Of a stretch of 64,000 bases of DNA, positions 9,900 to 20,857 are shown piece after piece. The DNA lies in contig NC_056730.1 of the NCBI RefSeq assembly GCF_019279795.1, forward strand, positions 613,154,890 to 613,218,889. Reading direction: 5' to 3'. The DNA comes from Protopterus annectens. Lineage: Eukaryota > Chordata > Ceratodontiformes > Protopteridae. The position numbers and the translations under genes were made by a program. The notes below the pieces were generated by a model. That model was given only the letters and a program-made list of their open reading frames with translations, was not told the origin of the DNA and searched no databases. The first letter of the stretch is position 1. Each line of letters begins with the position of its first letter.

Positions 9900-12079
9900 T
9901 CCATGTTACACTTATATAGGGTTAGTGAGGAGCTCAGTTTCATCTGAACTGGGAGTTTGTTCCATATTAGTGGCAATTTCTGGGAGACATATCTGTCTCT
10001 CCAGCATGTTCTGTTGCTGTCACAGGTTAGGTTAAGCTCCCTTCATTGAGTGAGTCTTCTCCCATTTGATTTTCTGAGGTGAAACACTTCCATTAAGGTA
10101 GTGTTTGAGAGTGCTGTGTAGGCCAGGCACAAGTTGCCTCAGTCTGTAAGATACAGAATACAGTGACAGGGCCTTCAGTCTGTCCATGCAGGTCATGTGT
10201 TGAAGTCCCTGGATTTTCTTAGTGAAAAACTTCTTAGGTCTGTCCAGCTGCTGCAGGTCTCTGGTGAGGTACATGCAAAAGGGAGCATTGTACTTTATTA
10301 CTGGTCTGACGAGGGACAATTACAGTGGATTGATAACATCCTTAGTCTTTGGATGCTATGCCCTTACTTATGAAGTGTGCAACATAAAAGCCCTTCCTTA
10401 CCACTGTGGACACATGATGATTAAAGTTGAGGTCGCTATCAACCTACATTCCCAAATCTGTCACCATTGGTTTGGAACTTATGGGGTATTATAAATAGTG
10501 TAATTTGCAAAGACCTCTCCTTTGCTGAAAGGGATAATAGTGCATTTTTTGGGGGGGGAGGGTTAAGTTTAAGTCTATGACTTTGGCAACAATCATTTAT
10601 GTATGTAAGCCCATTTTGTAGTATGTTGACATCGTTTGGGGATTTAGTGAGTGAATACAGTTTGGAGTTGTCAGTGAACTTGGTATTGCCTGAATTTCTG
10701 AGAAATAAAGTCCAAACAGTAGGATGCCCAGCACAGACGCTTGTGGAACACCACTGGTAACAGGTCTACTGGTAGAGGTGGAATCTCGAACTATGACTGT
10801 ATGCATTCTGTTGGTAAGCCAGTTGGCTACCCATCTAATGTTGTATGGGTTAATCCTCAGCTGGGTGAGTTTCTCAATGATGCTTGAGCGTGGGATTGTG
10901 TAAAAGCCCTTAGCCAAATCCAGATAGGCAGAATGTACTGATTTGCCTTCAACAAAGGTTTTGATGACACTCTTGAAGAATTCCACTAGGTTTACCAGAC
11001 ATGATCTACCCTTAGCGAAGCCAAACTGGGTCAGGTCAAGACTTTGAAAGTCACCAATGTCCTTGCTGATAAGGTCTCTCATAATTCTCACCATGGCCTT
11101 ACACACAAGACTAGTCAGGCTTACTGGTCTATAGCTCCCCAAGTCAGTTGAGGGACCCCCTCTGTGCAAGGGGATTACCGTTACTTTTTTCCACTCTACC
11201 AGGACAAAGCCAGTACTTAGACTGTGGTTGAAGAGAGTACCAAGTGGTTCCAATAATTCTTGATTTACACTGATTAGTAAGCAGCCTGGGATGTTATCTG
11301 GTCCCATAGAAGCTATGTTTTTGGCCTTGTTGAGTGCAGTTATGACCTGTTCTTAGGAGATAATAGGTAGAGAACTGGTGACAGATATGCTTTGGAGTAT
11401 GATTGCTGGAGACAAGGGTGTGAAGTTTATGCCACACCTGTGTGCTAACAGGTTTGTGATGTCCTCAGGTTCAGTCTGAATGGTACCATCCACTATGAAT
11501 TTGGTGCAAAGCTGGGCCTTCCATTTTGCATTACAGGCACAGTTAAAGAATGCCTTGTGATCATCCTTAGCTATAGATGCTCATATGGTTTTGTAATTAG
11601 CTTTAGAGGACTTTACAAGATGTCTCATTTGCTTGTTCAGGCTATGGAGGGTGTTCTTCTGCTGAGTTCCCTCTAATTACTGGACATCAGTTTTTTTCTC
11701 TTGTTGTATAACCTATTTATGCCAAATGTCCTCCAGGGTGGTTTGTTTTTTTTGAGAGCAAGTTTTGATCCATTCTGGTACAGCTAAGTCTATACACTTG
11801 TAAAGGTGTGTATATGGGGCATTTTTGTATAACTTAGTACAGGAGTCTTTAATGTCATTGGTAGCAGGAGGTTTGAAACTATTTATGACATCACTTAGGC
11901 GGCTATAATTTGCTCTTTGGAGAAGCTTTTCAACCTGTTGGATCCTGGGGGGGGGGGTACAATTGTTACATTAAACATGACTGATTTATGGACAGACCTT
12001 ACCAGTGAGGGTCTCACACATGGGGTGGTACAATGATGTCCCATGTTGGTGAGTATTAGGTCAAGGATGCATGTCTGAG

Positions 12080-12163
<84 letters not shown>

Positions 12164-12620
12164 AACCGATGGAAGTATAGTTAAAGTCACCCATGTCTAG
12201 AGTGTTTGGCTGTATTATGAGTGACTCAAGTAGGTTGAGGAAGGCACTGTGTGTTTTTTATGGTTCATGTTGGTAGACCTATAGCTAACAATGACATGGA
12301 GTAGGGGTCTTTCTTACAGTTAGTTGGACGTGGAGTAACTCTAGGGAGTCATACTGCTTAACCAATCTTGAGGTGTACTTGTCTTTTATGAAGATGGATA
12401 CACCTTCTCCTCTGGTTCTTTCATGTTCATTTTGTGGCCTGAATGTGTGCAAGGTATTTTAACTTTTCATGGCCAGAGTATTCTCTGTGACTGCGCAAAC
12501 ATCAACATCTTCCCAAGTAAGTAGTGCCTCCATTGAGTGTAGTTTCTGATTTACATTTGTAGCATTAAGAAGCATAACCTTGAATTTCTCTTTTGAGGAT
12601 ATTTTTATGTCAGGAATTTT
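9900..12620 (-). pseudogene. CR1 ORF2 (endonuclease + reverse transcriptase), copy B
   Basis: The best open stretch is 11307-10597 (236 codons). It starts at the MGPDNIPGCLL block and runs through reverse-transcriptase motifs (YRPVSLTSLVCKAM, YLDLAKGF, SGVPQASVLGILLFG). The usual PQGSVLGPLLF is altered to PQASVLGILLF. The endonuclease half around 12620-11950 shows fragments of the SLVRS-H-K block, with valine where a catalytic aspartate is expected. Downstream pieces to 9900 carry the MYLTRDLQQLDRP and WNKLPVQ blocks. Frameshifts and stops are multiple, so the copy cannot move autonomously. Confidence 0.75.
12082..12160. repeat. (TA)n microsatellite
   Basis: About 39 TA units within the endonuclease region of the CR1 copy. 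The expansion lies at a point where the other CR1 copies have unique sequence. Confidence 0.95.
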
Positions 12621-12639
12621 GGTCTTATGACATTGCCTA

Positions 12640-13455
12640 AAAAGGCACTATGGGGGAGGCAAGTACCGTAGCCAGTAACTTAACTGCAAGAGTTGACAGA
12701 TGAAGGCCATCCCTAGGAAAGCATTATGGTCTGTCAACCGTATTATCCCAGGCTGAGAAATACTGGATCCCCCAGAGTGACACCAGTAGCTAAGGCAATT
12801 GTTGAAGGTGATAATTCTTTTGTTTGTATTGAGGGATCATCCTGAGTGAAGGTAGAATGCTCCTTAGGGCTACAGACATACCTTTCTGGGACACACAATC
12901 TGAGAACTCAGTCATATCTGTCTTCATGTAGTCCAGTGAGGTATGTCTCAAGACATTTACTCCAAAATGGAGTACAACAGAGGTTTAACTGTTCTTGTTG
13001 TTGAGAGACTCGAGTGTATGCATGACTTTGCGGATTTTGGCACCTGGCAAGCAGCTGACTGTGACGTTCTACTTATACAACCTGGTGAGAGGGACATTTG
13101 TGTATCTCAGTATGAATTTATCTATGATGAATACATTGTTTTTTAGGTGTTTTCCTTAAGGGATTAATGGTTGACACACTGATACATTTGTTTTTATGTG
13201 TAGTGGGTTCTGTTGGGACTGTGATGTGTGCAGAAGGTTTGCATTTGTGATGTCCCCGCTCTTTTGGTAACCTTCTGAGTACCTCTGGATATGTGGGGTT
13301 CTGTGTTGTGCACAAGGTTTGTTCAGAGGGTGAAGTGTGTGTGCTGACAACCTGTTGGCTATGTGGTTTGTTGTTAGCTGAGAGAGAGCATGTATTCTAG
13401 ATTCATTGTATAGCTGATTAGGAGTTTGTCAGTATACATGAGGCAATAAAAGCTT
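12640..13455 (-). pseudogene. CR1 ORF1 (SGNH-esterase type), copy B, decayed
   Basis: The region aligns in order with ORF1 of the copies at 23684-24658 and 27265-28200. It includes the cysteine-containing N-terminus (near 13445, with MYTDKLLIS-like sequence), the mid region and the C-terminal block near 12720. No long frame survives. Confidence 0.55.
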
Positions 13456-13639
13456 AGCTGTGTAAAAATGCAAATACCTTTATTAAGCATATTTAGATGG
13501 TCATTGTTAACAGAGCAATTTTGAGAGCAGCAACTGGGCCTGTCAATGAGGTATGTAGGTGCCTCCCCAGAGGTTTCTTTACAATAACCCAACCAATAGT
13601 GAAGGTTGCGCTTGAACAGGGTGATTGTAGAGCACTACT

Positions 13640-14021
13640 TCACATGCAGTGGGAGCCTTTACAGAGGCGTGTGAGTCATTGGGGGATATATCTGTCTCCC
13701 CAGCATGTACTATTTATGTCACAGGCTAGGTTGATAACTCTGGGCCAAGTTATTCTTGTCCCACTTGATTTGCAGATGTCCAGTATTTGCAGTAGGGCAG
13801 AGTTTGAGACTTCTCTGTAGGTCAGGCATATGTCACCTCTCAGCAGTTTGCAGGATACTGAGTTACAGTGACAGTTCTTGTAGTCTTTCCATGTATGTGA
13901 TGTTTGAAGGACCTGCATTCTCCCAGTCACAAACCTCTATGTTTTCTCCAATTGCTGCAGTTATCTTGTGAGGTACAGACAGAAGGGAGCCTTGCACTCA
14001 ATTAGTGGTCTGATAAAGGTA
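13640..14021 (-). mobile_element. CR1 LINE fragment (reverse-transcriptase C-terminal part)
   Basis: Reverse-complement blocks match other CR1 copies: the end near 13690 (RDRYIPQ-like), LLRGDICLTYREVS around 13840-13800, and the EYNAPF...LQQLE block at 14010-13950. The fragment stops abruptly at about 14021, where the unassigned repeat R begins with TAAATCAGATGAG. This suggests R inserted into it. Confidence 0.7.
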
Positions 14022-15095
14022 AATCAGATGAGTTCTAACTGCACACTCTTGTCATTAGTGTTCAGGGGAACTCTCTCCAATAAAAGATGGCCTGTTTTTT
14101 TGCTGAAGTTATACAAACAAAACTAGATTCAGCCAGTCTAAATCTGGTCTATGCTACAGCAAACAAAATGCAGCAATTTCAGGAAAAAAACAGTTCAAAT
14201 AAGCAGGCACAATAAGCCTTCAACCAGCAACTCCCAGCTCAGAAGGGCAGAGACTTTTCTCTCCTCCCGCAAGAGATTAGACCACAAATCTTCTTAATGT
14301 AAAACAACTGTCCTGAAGCCCAAGTGCTTAAACCAAAACAAAGACGCTTAGAATAACAGTTAAAATTTAATCAGGCTACTAACAAGCAATAATAAATGCA
14401 GCAGAATAAATGCAAGTAAACACTTTTATGAACAAGCAGAAAAACAAAATAAAGTAATAAAGTAGGATGAAACACAAATACAGTAAAGGCAGCTGAATAA
14501 AGTGCAAATTATTTATTTATTATTTTTTTTAAGTTAAGTGGGAAGGGAGGAAGCATAAAATAATTCAAAGTTAGGAACCTAAGGGGGTGGGCCTGTACTC
14601 AGTAGAATGGGCTGATGAGATGGGACTGGGAGGACTGTACAAAATCAGATTAAAGAAGGGGCGGGCAACTCAAAAGCCACCAAGTTAAAGAATGCAACAG
14701 CAGTTGGGCAGCTGCGTGGAAAAAATAAAATACAGACAGAGATCAGCAATATTCAGGCAGAGTAAAGCAAGCAAGCCAAACAAGCAGTCCAGTTAAATAG
14801 AGACATTTCTAGCTAAATGAGGAATGCTATTTCTCAGCTCCTCCAACTAATTAGCTGATATTATTCACAGTTTGCAAGGGAATTATTTACTAACTTTTCT
14901 AACTGACCCTTGGCAAAACCACTTAAAAGTCCAACAGACAGAACAAAAAACTTAAAACAAAACAAATGTAATGCAAGAATAAGATACAAAATAAAAGTAA
15001 GCAAACCTTAAATGAAAAACTTCAATTAAAAATGAAATGCAGACAGAGATCAGCAATATTCAGGCAGAGTACAGCAAGCAAGCCAAACACATATC
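14022..15095 (+). repeat. Unassigned repeat R, copy 1
   Basis: The 5' end (AATCAGATGAGTT, then GATGGCCTG, TTATACAAACAAAACTAG, CTACAGCAAACAAA) matches 25440 onward and the reverse complement of 26880-26520. The interior is A-rich without coding capacity. A direct repeat of about 55 bp (CAGACAGAGATCAGCAATAT) recurs at 14733 and 15040, 307 bp apart. This could be a solo terminal repeat or the body of a non-autonomous element. The 3' boundary is uncertain. Confidence 0.55.
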
Positions 15096-15727
15096 TACAT
15101 GGTACAGTATGGACTGTACAGTGAAAATGTGTTGTCTGTGACTGTAACACAAGGTGACATAACAATGGGGAGAATGTGTGTGTGAGATAAGCATCCTTAC
15201 ATGAATAATGCAGAGGACATCTATCAGGCATCTGACATACAGTTGGGTAGACTGCATATCTGGAAGCTGTGGAAACAGGTATACCTGAATATGAGTGGGA
15301 TCTCAGCAGAGGTCTCCACGAGGTGGCTACAGGTAAAAGATAACTGAAACATTACAAGAACCAACCACAGTCATGGACAATATCAGAATAATACTACCAG
15401 TAATCCCATGCCTCTGACATAACACATTTGATTTGCAGTGATAAGAGATGAGTCTGCAAACACACACTTGACAACTGTTAGGATACATCAACACATTATG
15501 AGGTTAACCATGCACACTGTCCTGGTACTGTGATATCTGCAGGAGGTGTTAGGAGGGACAATGATATACATTTATGTGACAGTATGGGCAATATAGGCTA
15601 GTTGCCTTGTGTGAATGACACATATCTATGGCACAATCCACACTGTCACAAATGATATACATGCCATTAATGTTGTCAAACACCTATGTATGCAGTGTGT
15701 GCATAAGTTGAAAAGGTAGTATACATT
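15096..15727. other. Unassigned sequence
   Basis: No gene or recognisable repeat is seen. The two overlapping minus-strand frames near 15022-15257 are shadows of non-coding sequence. Confidence 0.4.
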
Positions 15728-17470
15728 CATCTGGTGTAACACCTCTCTAAGGCCAAGAAAACTGCATCACTAGGTAACACGTCCTTAATGCTCTGTCTGT
15801 CTTTAAGGCCAAGAACACTACATCAATGGACTCAGACAATATACCAGGATGCCTTCTAAATAGTATGAAACATGACCCATCAGTCCCTGTGGTATTGGTA
15901 TTTAATTGTAGCCTCCAAACAGCCTTCATGCCTCATAAATGGAGAATAGCAACATTCGTTACTCGGCACAAAGGTGGGCCATTTACAGACCATGGAAACA
16001 TCAGACCCATAAGTTTCACTTGTCTTATATGTAAAGCCATGGAAAGAATTATCATGGAAATTATAAATAGTAATATAGTAAACCTCCAGACACTGGGCCT
16101 AACCCAGTTTTGTTTCATTTAGGGCAGGTAATGCCTACTCAACCTGGTGGACTTCTTTGAAAAGGTGACCAAAGTGATGTATAATGGCAAAATGGTTCAC
16201 ACTGCCTACCTTGACATTGCTAAGACATTTGACATGATATCCCACTCAGGTATTGTTGACAAACTCAAGAGGTTAGGTAGAAACCTGTATGTCGCCTGGT
16301 GGATAACCAAATGGCTCACAGACAGAACTCAGGAAGTTAGAAATTGGGAGCCCACCTCCATAAAGAGGAAAGTCACAGGTGCAGTCCCTCAGAGATCCGT
16401 CCTTGGACTGCTCCTTTTTGGCATTTACTTCTCTGAAGTCAAGGCCAATGTCAGTGGTTTCTGCCTGACTAATTTGTAGATGACTGCAAATTAGAAGCTG
16501 TCATTGAATCCCACACTATCACAAATGCTCTCCAGGAAGGGCTGGCGCAGACAAGCAACTGGTGTTAAAGAGACAGACTATAACTAAATACCAAGAAATG
16601 CATAATAATATAATTTGGGAAGTCATCCACCCCTGTTAACTATCATATTGACAACACACCCCTTAGAGTTGACCCAGTAGTCAAGGACTTAGGAACACAT
16701 ATAGGCAGTAATCTAGCCTTTGACCATCATGTGTCTACAGTAGTGAGGAAATCATTTGATGTTACGCAATGTATAAACAAAGGTATGCCATCTAAGTCCA
16801 AGGAAGTCTTTGATGCACTGTATTTGGCATTCATCAGAGCTATCATTGAGTACAATGCTCCCTTTTGAATGTACCTAAACAGGCATTTCCAACAATTGGA
16901 ACGTCCCCAGAGGTTCCTCTTTAAAAGAATACAAGGCATACATAAAACATTATATGCAGACTACCTCAAGGCTGTATCACTGTATTCTGTCTCCTACAGG
17001 CTTTTGAGGGGACATCTATGCCTAGCATACAGGGAATTGTCAGAACCCACTCTGATGGACCTCCTGCATTTTTCAAAGTAAACAGCACCAGAATTACCCA
17101 TTCTAAAGACTTAAACTTTGCCTGTGATATAAATAGTACCTGCAGGAGAGAGACATATATCCCAGAGACTACCTGGTCTCGGAAACAGGCTCCCCATCCA
17201 TGTGAAAAAGAGTTCCTCCCTAACCCAATTTAAGAGCAACTTGGACAATTGGACGGGGAAAAGGAAATGTATCCCTGGTTTGGCACCTATGTCTCTAATG
17301 GACACAGGCAACCTGTAAACAGTTCATCTCCCAGCCCCCTGCTTGTAAGTGTTTCATTTCCCAAGGCCTTGATTACACATATCAAGGGTATCAGAACTTG
17401 TCAGAGATTTGGGATACATGCTAGGCTTAAAAAGGCCCTTGTGATCATTAGCCTATTATACACCTATTAA
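15728..17470 (+). mobile_element. CR1 LINE, 5'-truncated
   Basis: Starts near the block that encodes LSKAKNTASM in the better copy. That block appears twice here (15733 and 15806), a small internal duplication. The copy runs through the reverse transcriptase and ends in a 3' UTR with the block TGCTAGGCTTAAAAAGGCCC...TAGCCTATTA. It is decayed by multiple shifts. Confidence 0.8.
15826..17230 (+). pseudogene. CR1 reverse transcriptase pseudogene
   Basis: The frame 15826-16122 carries the SDNIPGCLLNSMK start and IRPISFTCLICKAMERIIM. The frame 16147-16479 carries the YLDIAKTFDMISHSGI block (motif A) and TGAVPQRSVLGLLLFGIYFSEV (motif B, altered). Motif C is lost in a shift near 16478. Frames 16869-17233 carry MYLNRHFQQLERPQRF and the C-terminal block. 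Family role: reverse transcription at the nicked target. Broken by at least four stops or shifts. Confidence 0.75.
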
Positions 17471-17499
17471 CCTATCAACTGATTGGTGTTCCACACCAT

Positions 17500-17900
17500 C
17501 AAACAGTCGTGTATATTCACCAGAAAGAATACCTAGGTATGGCCAATAAGCTGTGTGACCGTGTGCTGTGACAAAGGTGGTACACTTCAGTTGCACATCA
17601 CTGGAAGATGTGTAGGGAGGTACATGAAGAAGGGTGCATTGTATGCAGTTATTGGTGTGATGAAGGGTGGGAACCATGAAGTTATTATGGCTTCTGATGT
17701 GCATGTCCTTCACATACCCAGTACTTATGTTACATTCAAGGGAGTAGTCAGCACTGTGACCACATGCTGGTGGATGTACAACTTACCGTCTACTCCAGGA
17801 CATTGTTCACATAGCTATTGGTCTGATTATAGGGTCTGTTGTCCACATTATACTTGGGTCGTGTGTCTATTTCCTGATTCAACAAATCACTCCATGTGTC
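17500..17900 (-). mobile_element. Degenerate CR1 fragment
   Basis: On the minus strand, 17680-17590 still matches the CR1 block around IEYNAPF-MYL (GTACATGAAGAAGGGTGCATTGTA versus GTACATGCAAAAGGGAGCATTGTA at 10269). The rest is too decayed to align confidently by eye. Confidence 0.45.
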
Positions 17901-17929
17901 TTGTCAAGGCAGATGCAATCCTTTATATA

Positions 17930-18241
17930 AATCCTGCATAACAAAATTCTGGAACAACCTCCCTGCCAGTTTATGTTGCATTACTCACACTAACCACTTC
18001 AAAAAAGAACTGAAGAACATTTTACTGAATACTTGGTTATGCCCCTGCCATGACCCAACCTAATCCTGTTTCTATTATCTATTTCTCCTGTACTTCCCTC
18101 TTTGAACAGTAAGTTTGCTGGCTCTGCTCTGTTTAGCTAATGAACTATATATTCTGTATGAAATGTACTGTGTTTTCATCTTTATAATTACTTGCTTATT
18201 ATTAAGTTTATTTTCTTTTTTGCAAAAGCATACTGCCTTAC

Positions 18242-18305
<64 letters not shown>

Positions 18306-18375
18306 AAAATTGTCTTTGTTATTTGGACTAACCAGGTTAACAAATGTGAAATAAAATAAAAATAAAAATAAAATG
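17930..18375 (+). mobile_element. L2-like LINE, 3' end only
   Basis: Begins with the C-terminal block that reads FWNNLPASL...HFKKELKNILLNTW and ends with a stretch containing GGTTAACAAATGTGAAATAAAATAAAA. The end resembles the terminus of the L2 at 40434. A TA microsatellite (18243-18302) expanded in its 3' UTR. Confidence 0.65.
18243..18302. repeat. (TA)n microsatellite
   Basis: About 29 TA units in the L2 3' UTR. The Ile/Tyr repeat frames spanning it on both strands are artefacts. Confidence 0.95.
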
Positions 18376-18659
18376 TCATGTCTGTGGCAGGAGTCTCTGG
18401 TATGTGCATATACTGTTTGTATTATACTAATATCACAGCTGTAATCAATGATTGCCCACAAGCTGTAGTCCTTCAGGCAGCTGTTTGAACACAAAATGTG
18501 TATGTCATCTGTGATATCAATCACTTAACTGATGTGCAGGAAAGGGCATAGCAGACACCTCTGATGTACTAACCTAAACAATGGACCTGAAATATATGCC
18601 ACGTCACACAGTTCAACAAAGTGAGATGCCACGTATATCATAAAAATGGTCTACCCATT

Positions 18660-18910
18660 TGGTGATATAGCGGTTTATGGCCACATATGACAGTGCTGAG
18701 TGAATACCTCAGTGTGGAATTTTGTCAAATGCCTTGATCTGTTCAAATTCCGCAACATGATACTGTTGTCATTGTGCATGCCCTCGATGACCTTTTTGAG
18801 AACATCTATCAGATGTAGAAGACCTGATATAGCAGTAACAACTCACATAGGTTTGTTGCACAAACCTGGAATATTACTAATGTACATGTAGAAGAGGTCC
18901 ATGATAACAT
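18660..18910 (-). mobile_element. Degenerate CR1 reverse-transcriptase fragment
   Basis: The plus-strand text GAATTTTGTCAAATGCCTTGATCTG...CATGATAACATA parallels the reverse-transcriptase motif A region of the CR1 at 21930-22140 in order. Similarity is weak and interrupted. Confidence 0.4.
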
Positions 18911-19134
18911 ATTAGTCTATGATCTACCTCGCAGTCGAGGAGAGTCAGGTTGTCCCTATACATGCATGTATCAGCTGCTGTCCCCCCAACTCAGGTGGAT
19001 GCATGTTGATATACACCCTTGTATGGGAACATAGGCTGTGTGGAGGGTGGGCTGAATTGTGTATTCAACCATATCAGGAAGGTGTATGTGGTGAGTCACG
19101 CAATAGGTGATTGGTGATGTTGTCACAGCACATG

Positions 19135-19530
19135 TATTCCATGTGTTAGGCCTGGATGAAGGTAAGACAGTACATACTGCCTATTGTGATTTGGTCTAGG
19201 GTTTTGACACAATCATACACACTGGTATCATTGAATAAACTCCCAAGCTGGGGATTAATACTTAAGTCAGTTGATGGGTAAACAACTGTCTCACTAACAG
19301 ATCACATCATGTGAAAGTTGGTGAATCAACATGTACCAGCAGAGCTGTCACCATTAGCAAACCCCAAGGGTCTATGCTTGGCACTTCACTCTTTGAACTG
19401 TATTTCCCAGCAGTTCAAGCTAAAGTATATGGCCTCTGGCTTACCACGTTTGTTATTGTGTGCAATCATCGAGTCCACCAATGGTGATAACATAGTACAG
19501 GAGGAGTTAACGCACAGAACTGAATGGTGA
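19135..19530 (+). mobile_element. CR1 reverse-transcriptase fragment
   Basis: Translation shows DEGKTVHTAYCDLV (motif A region) followed by FDTIIHTGII, the WVNNCLTNRSH block and, in frame 19318-19530, a motif B relic (SKPQGSMLGTSLFELYF). It is a short plus-strand fragment with several stops, opposite in orientation to 18660-18910. Confidence 0.65.
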
Positions 19531-19539
19531 CAAAGGCAC

Positions 19540-20730
19540 ACATTGTACAAATAAATGCAAACGTGTGTTTGTAATGTTGTCCATCTGAAAAGTGGAGTTC
19601 CATGTTAATCACAGTATTGACAACAGTCCTTCTATGCAGAAAAAATACAGTGATTTTTAGCATTGGGAACATATTTAGATAGCCGTTTTGTTTATGCCAT
19701 TTTGTGCCAGGAAAAATGGAGCAAGCACTGAAGGTGTGAATTTATAAACATTTATATGAAATTAAAAGAAGAAAAAAGGTAAACCTAGTAATGCCCTGGC
19801 AAAACACTTACTATTGAATCCAGAGCATGAATTCAGATTTGTTATAATTGAACAGATCCAGTCAACCAAACGGGGGGGGGGGGGGGGCATGGACAGTCCA
19901 GCTTGAAATAAGACAGCTGTACTGGCAACTTATACTTGATGCTTTTAAACCCCCAGGTCTAAATGAAAATTGTAATACAGCATGTATTGTAATAAAGGAA
20001 GCCCTAATAAGATTATCTGTTTATAGATTGTCCCCATAGGGTTATTCTTTATGGCTATATAGTTTTTGTATTGTACTTATACAATTTTATATACTTGAGA
20101 GTATTATTTTTTTTTTAATTTCATTTTATTTTAATTTTTTCCTATCTACTGGTTTTCTTAGATATTTTAGGAGTTTTATACATTATTTGAGCTGGTTACA
20201 TTGGTTAATATATGATTCTCAGCTATGTACTATGGGGTAGTTCATTATTTATATTTTTAAGAGCTTTGGATGGCTTTTATACAAAGCATTTTATTCCATG
20301 TATAGGAATAAAAAATGTTTTTTAACTGTTCATAGAGTTTTTTCAAATGCACACATATATATTTTTTACATATTTTTATATATTTTTATTTATTGTATAT
20401 GTTAAAGCTGTATGAAATGAACATCTTATATTTAAGCAATTTTTTGCACTCGGGTTAAGGTCCTTTTAAGATGATTAGCTGTCATACATGTGATTTATTT
20501 TGAACTATTTAAACTATCTGTTAATTGATGTTTAATTATCTGATGAAGTCTTGGGAGATAACCAGGATGAAAGTGCCTATGTTTTAAAATTTTTTATAGC
20601 TTTATTGGATTTTGAGTTCTTATTCTTGGATTTAAATAAACATTCATATTATTACTTGCTACCTGCTTCCTTATTCACTACCTGCCATTTTATGTTCCAT
20701 TTCTTGCTCTCGTTTGCTACATTAGCACCG
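19540..20730 (+). other. AT-rich sequence, possibly the 3' part of a Penelope-like element
   Basis: No coding sequence is supported. A G17 run lies near 19872. Bases 20050-20450 are very AT-rich. At 20540-20578 the plus strand reads CTGATGA, then a 7-bp possible stem (GTCTTGG/CCAGGAT), then GAAA, followed by an AT-rich segment ending in AATAAA near 20635. This order resembles the hammerhead-like motifs known near the ends of Penelope-like elements, but the outer stems are not evident. Confidence 0.3.
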
Positions 20731-20857
20731 TCTATGCGCAGGTTGGTTCATAGGTTCATACTGGGCTATCTGCCCTAGGGCATTTATAAGCCTAGCCAGA
20801 GTGTGTTTGGCTTTCGCCACCCATTTTAAATTAATTTTGCTATGCCCTTTTTCAAGG

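Larger units (their letters stand above)
9673..13455 (-). mobile_element. CR1 LINE, near full length but decayed (copy B)
   Basis: On the minus strand the order is ORF1 (13455-12640), endonuclease (about 12620-11950), linker (to 11400), reverse transcriptase (11350-9900) and a 3' UTR ending near 9673. The 3' end resembles the terminal GGGCTTAAAAAGGCCC...TAGCCTACTAA block of other copies. A TA microsatellite sits inside the endonuclease at 12082-12160. The copy is 5' complete or nearly so, judged by correspondence to the copy at 20731-24960, but is full of stops and shifts. Confidence 0.8.
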
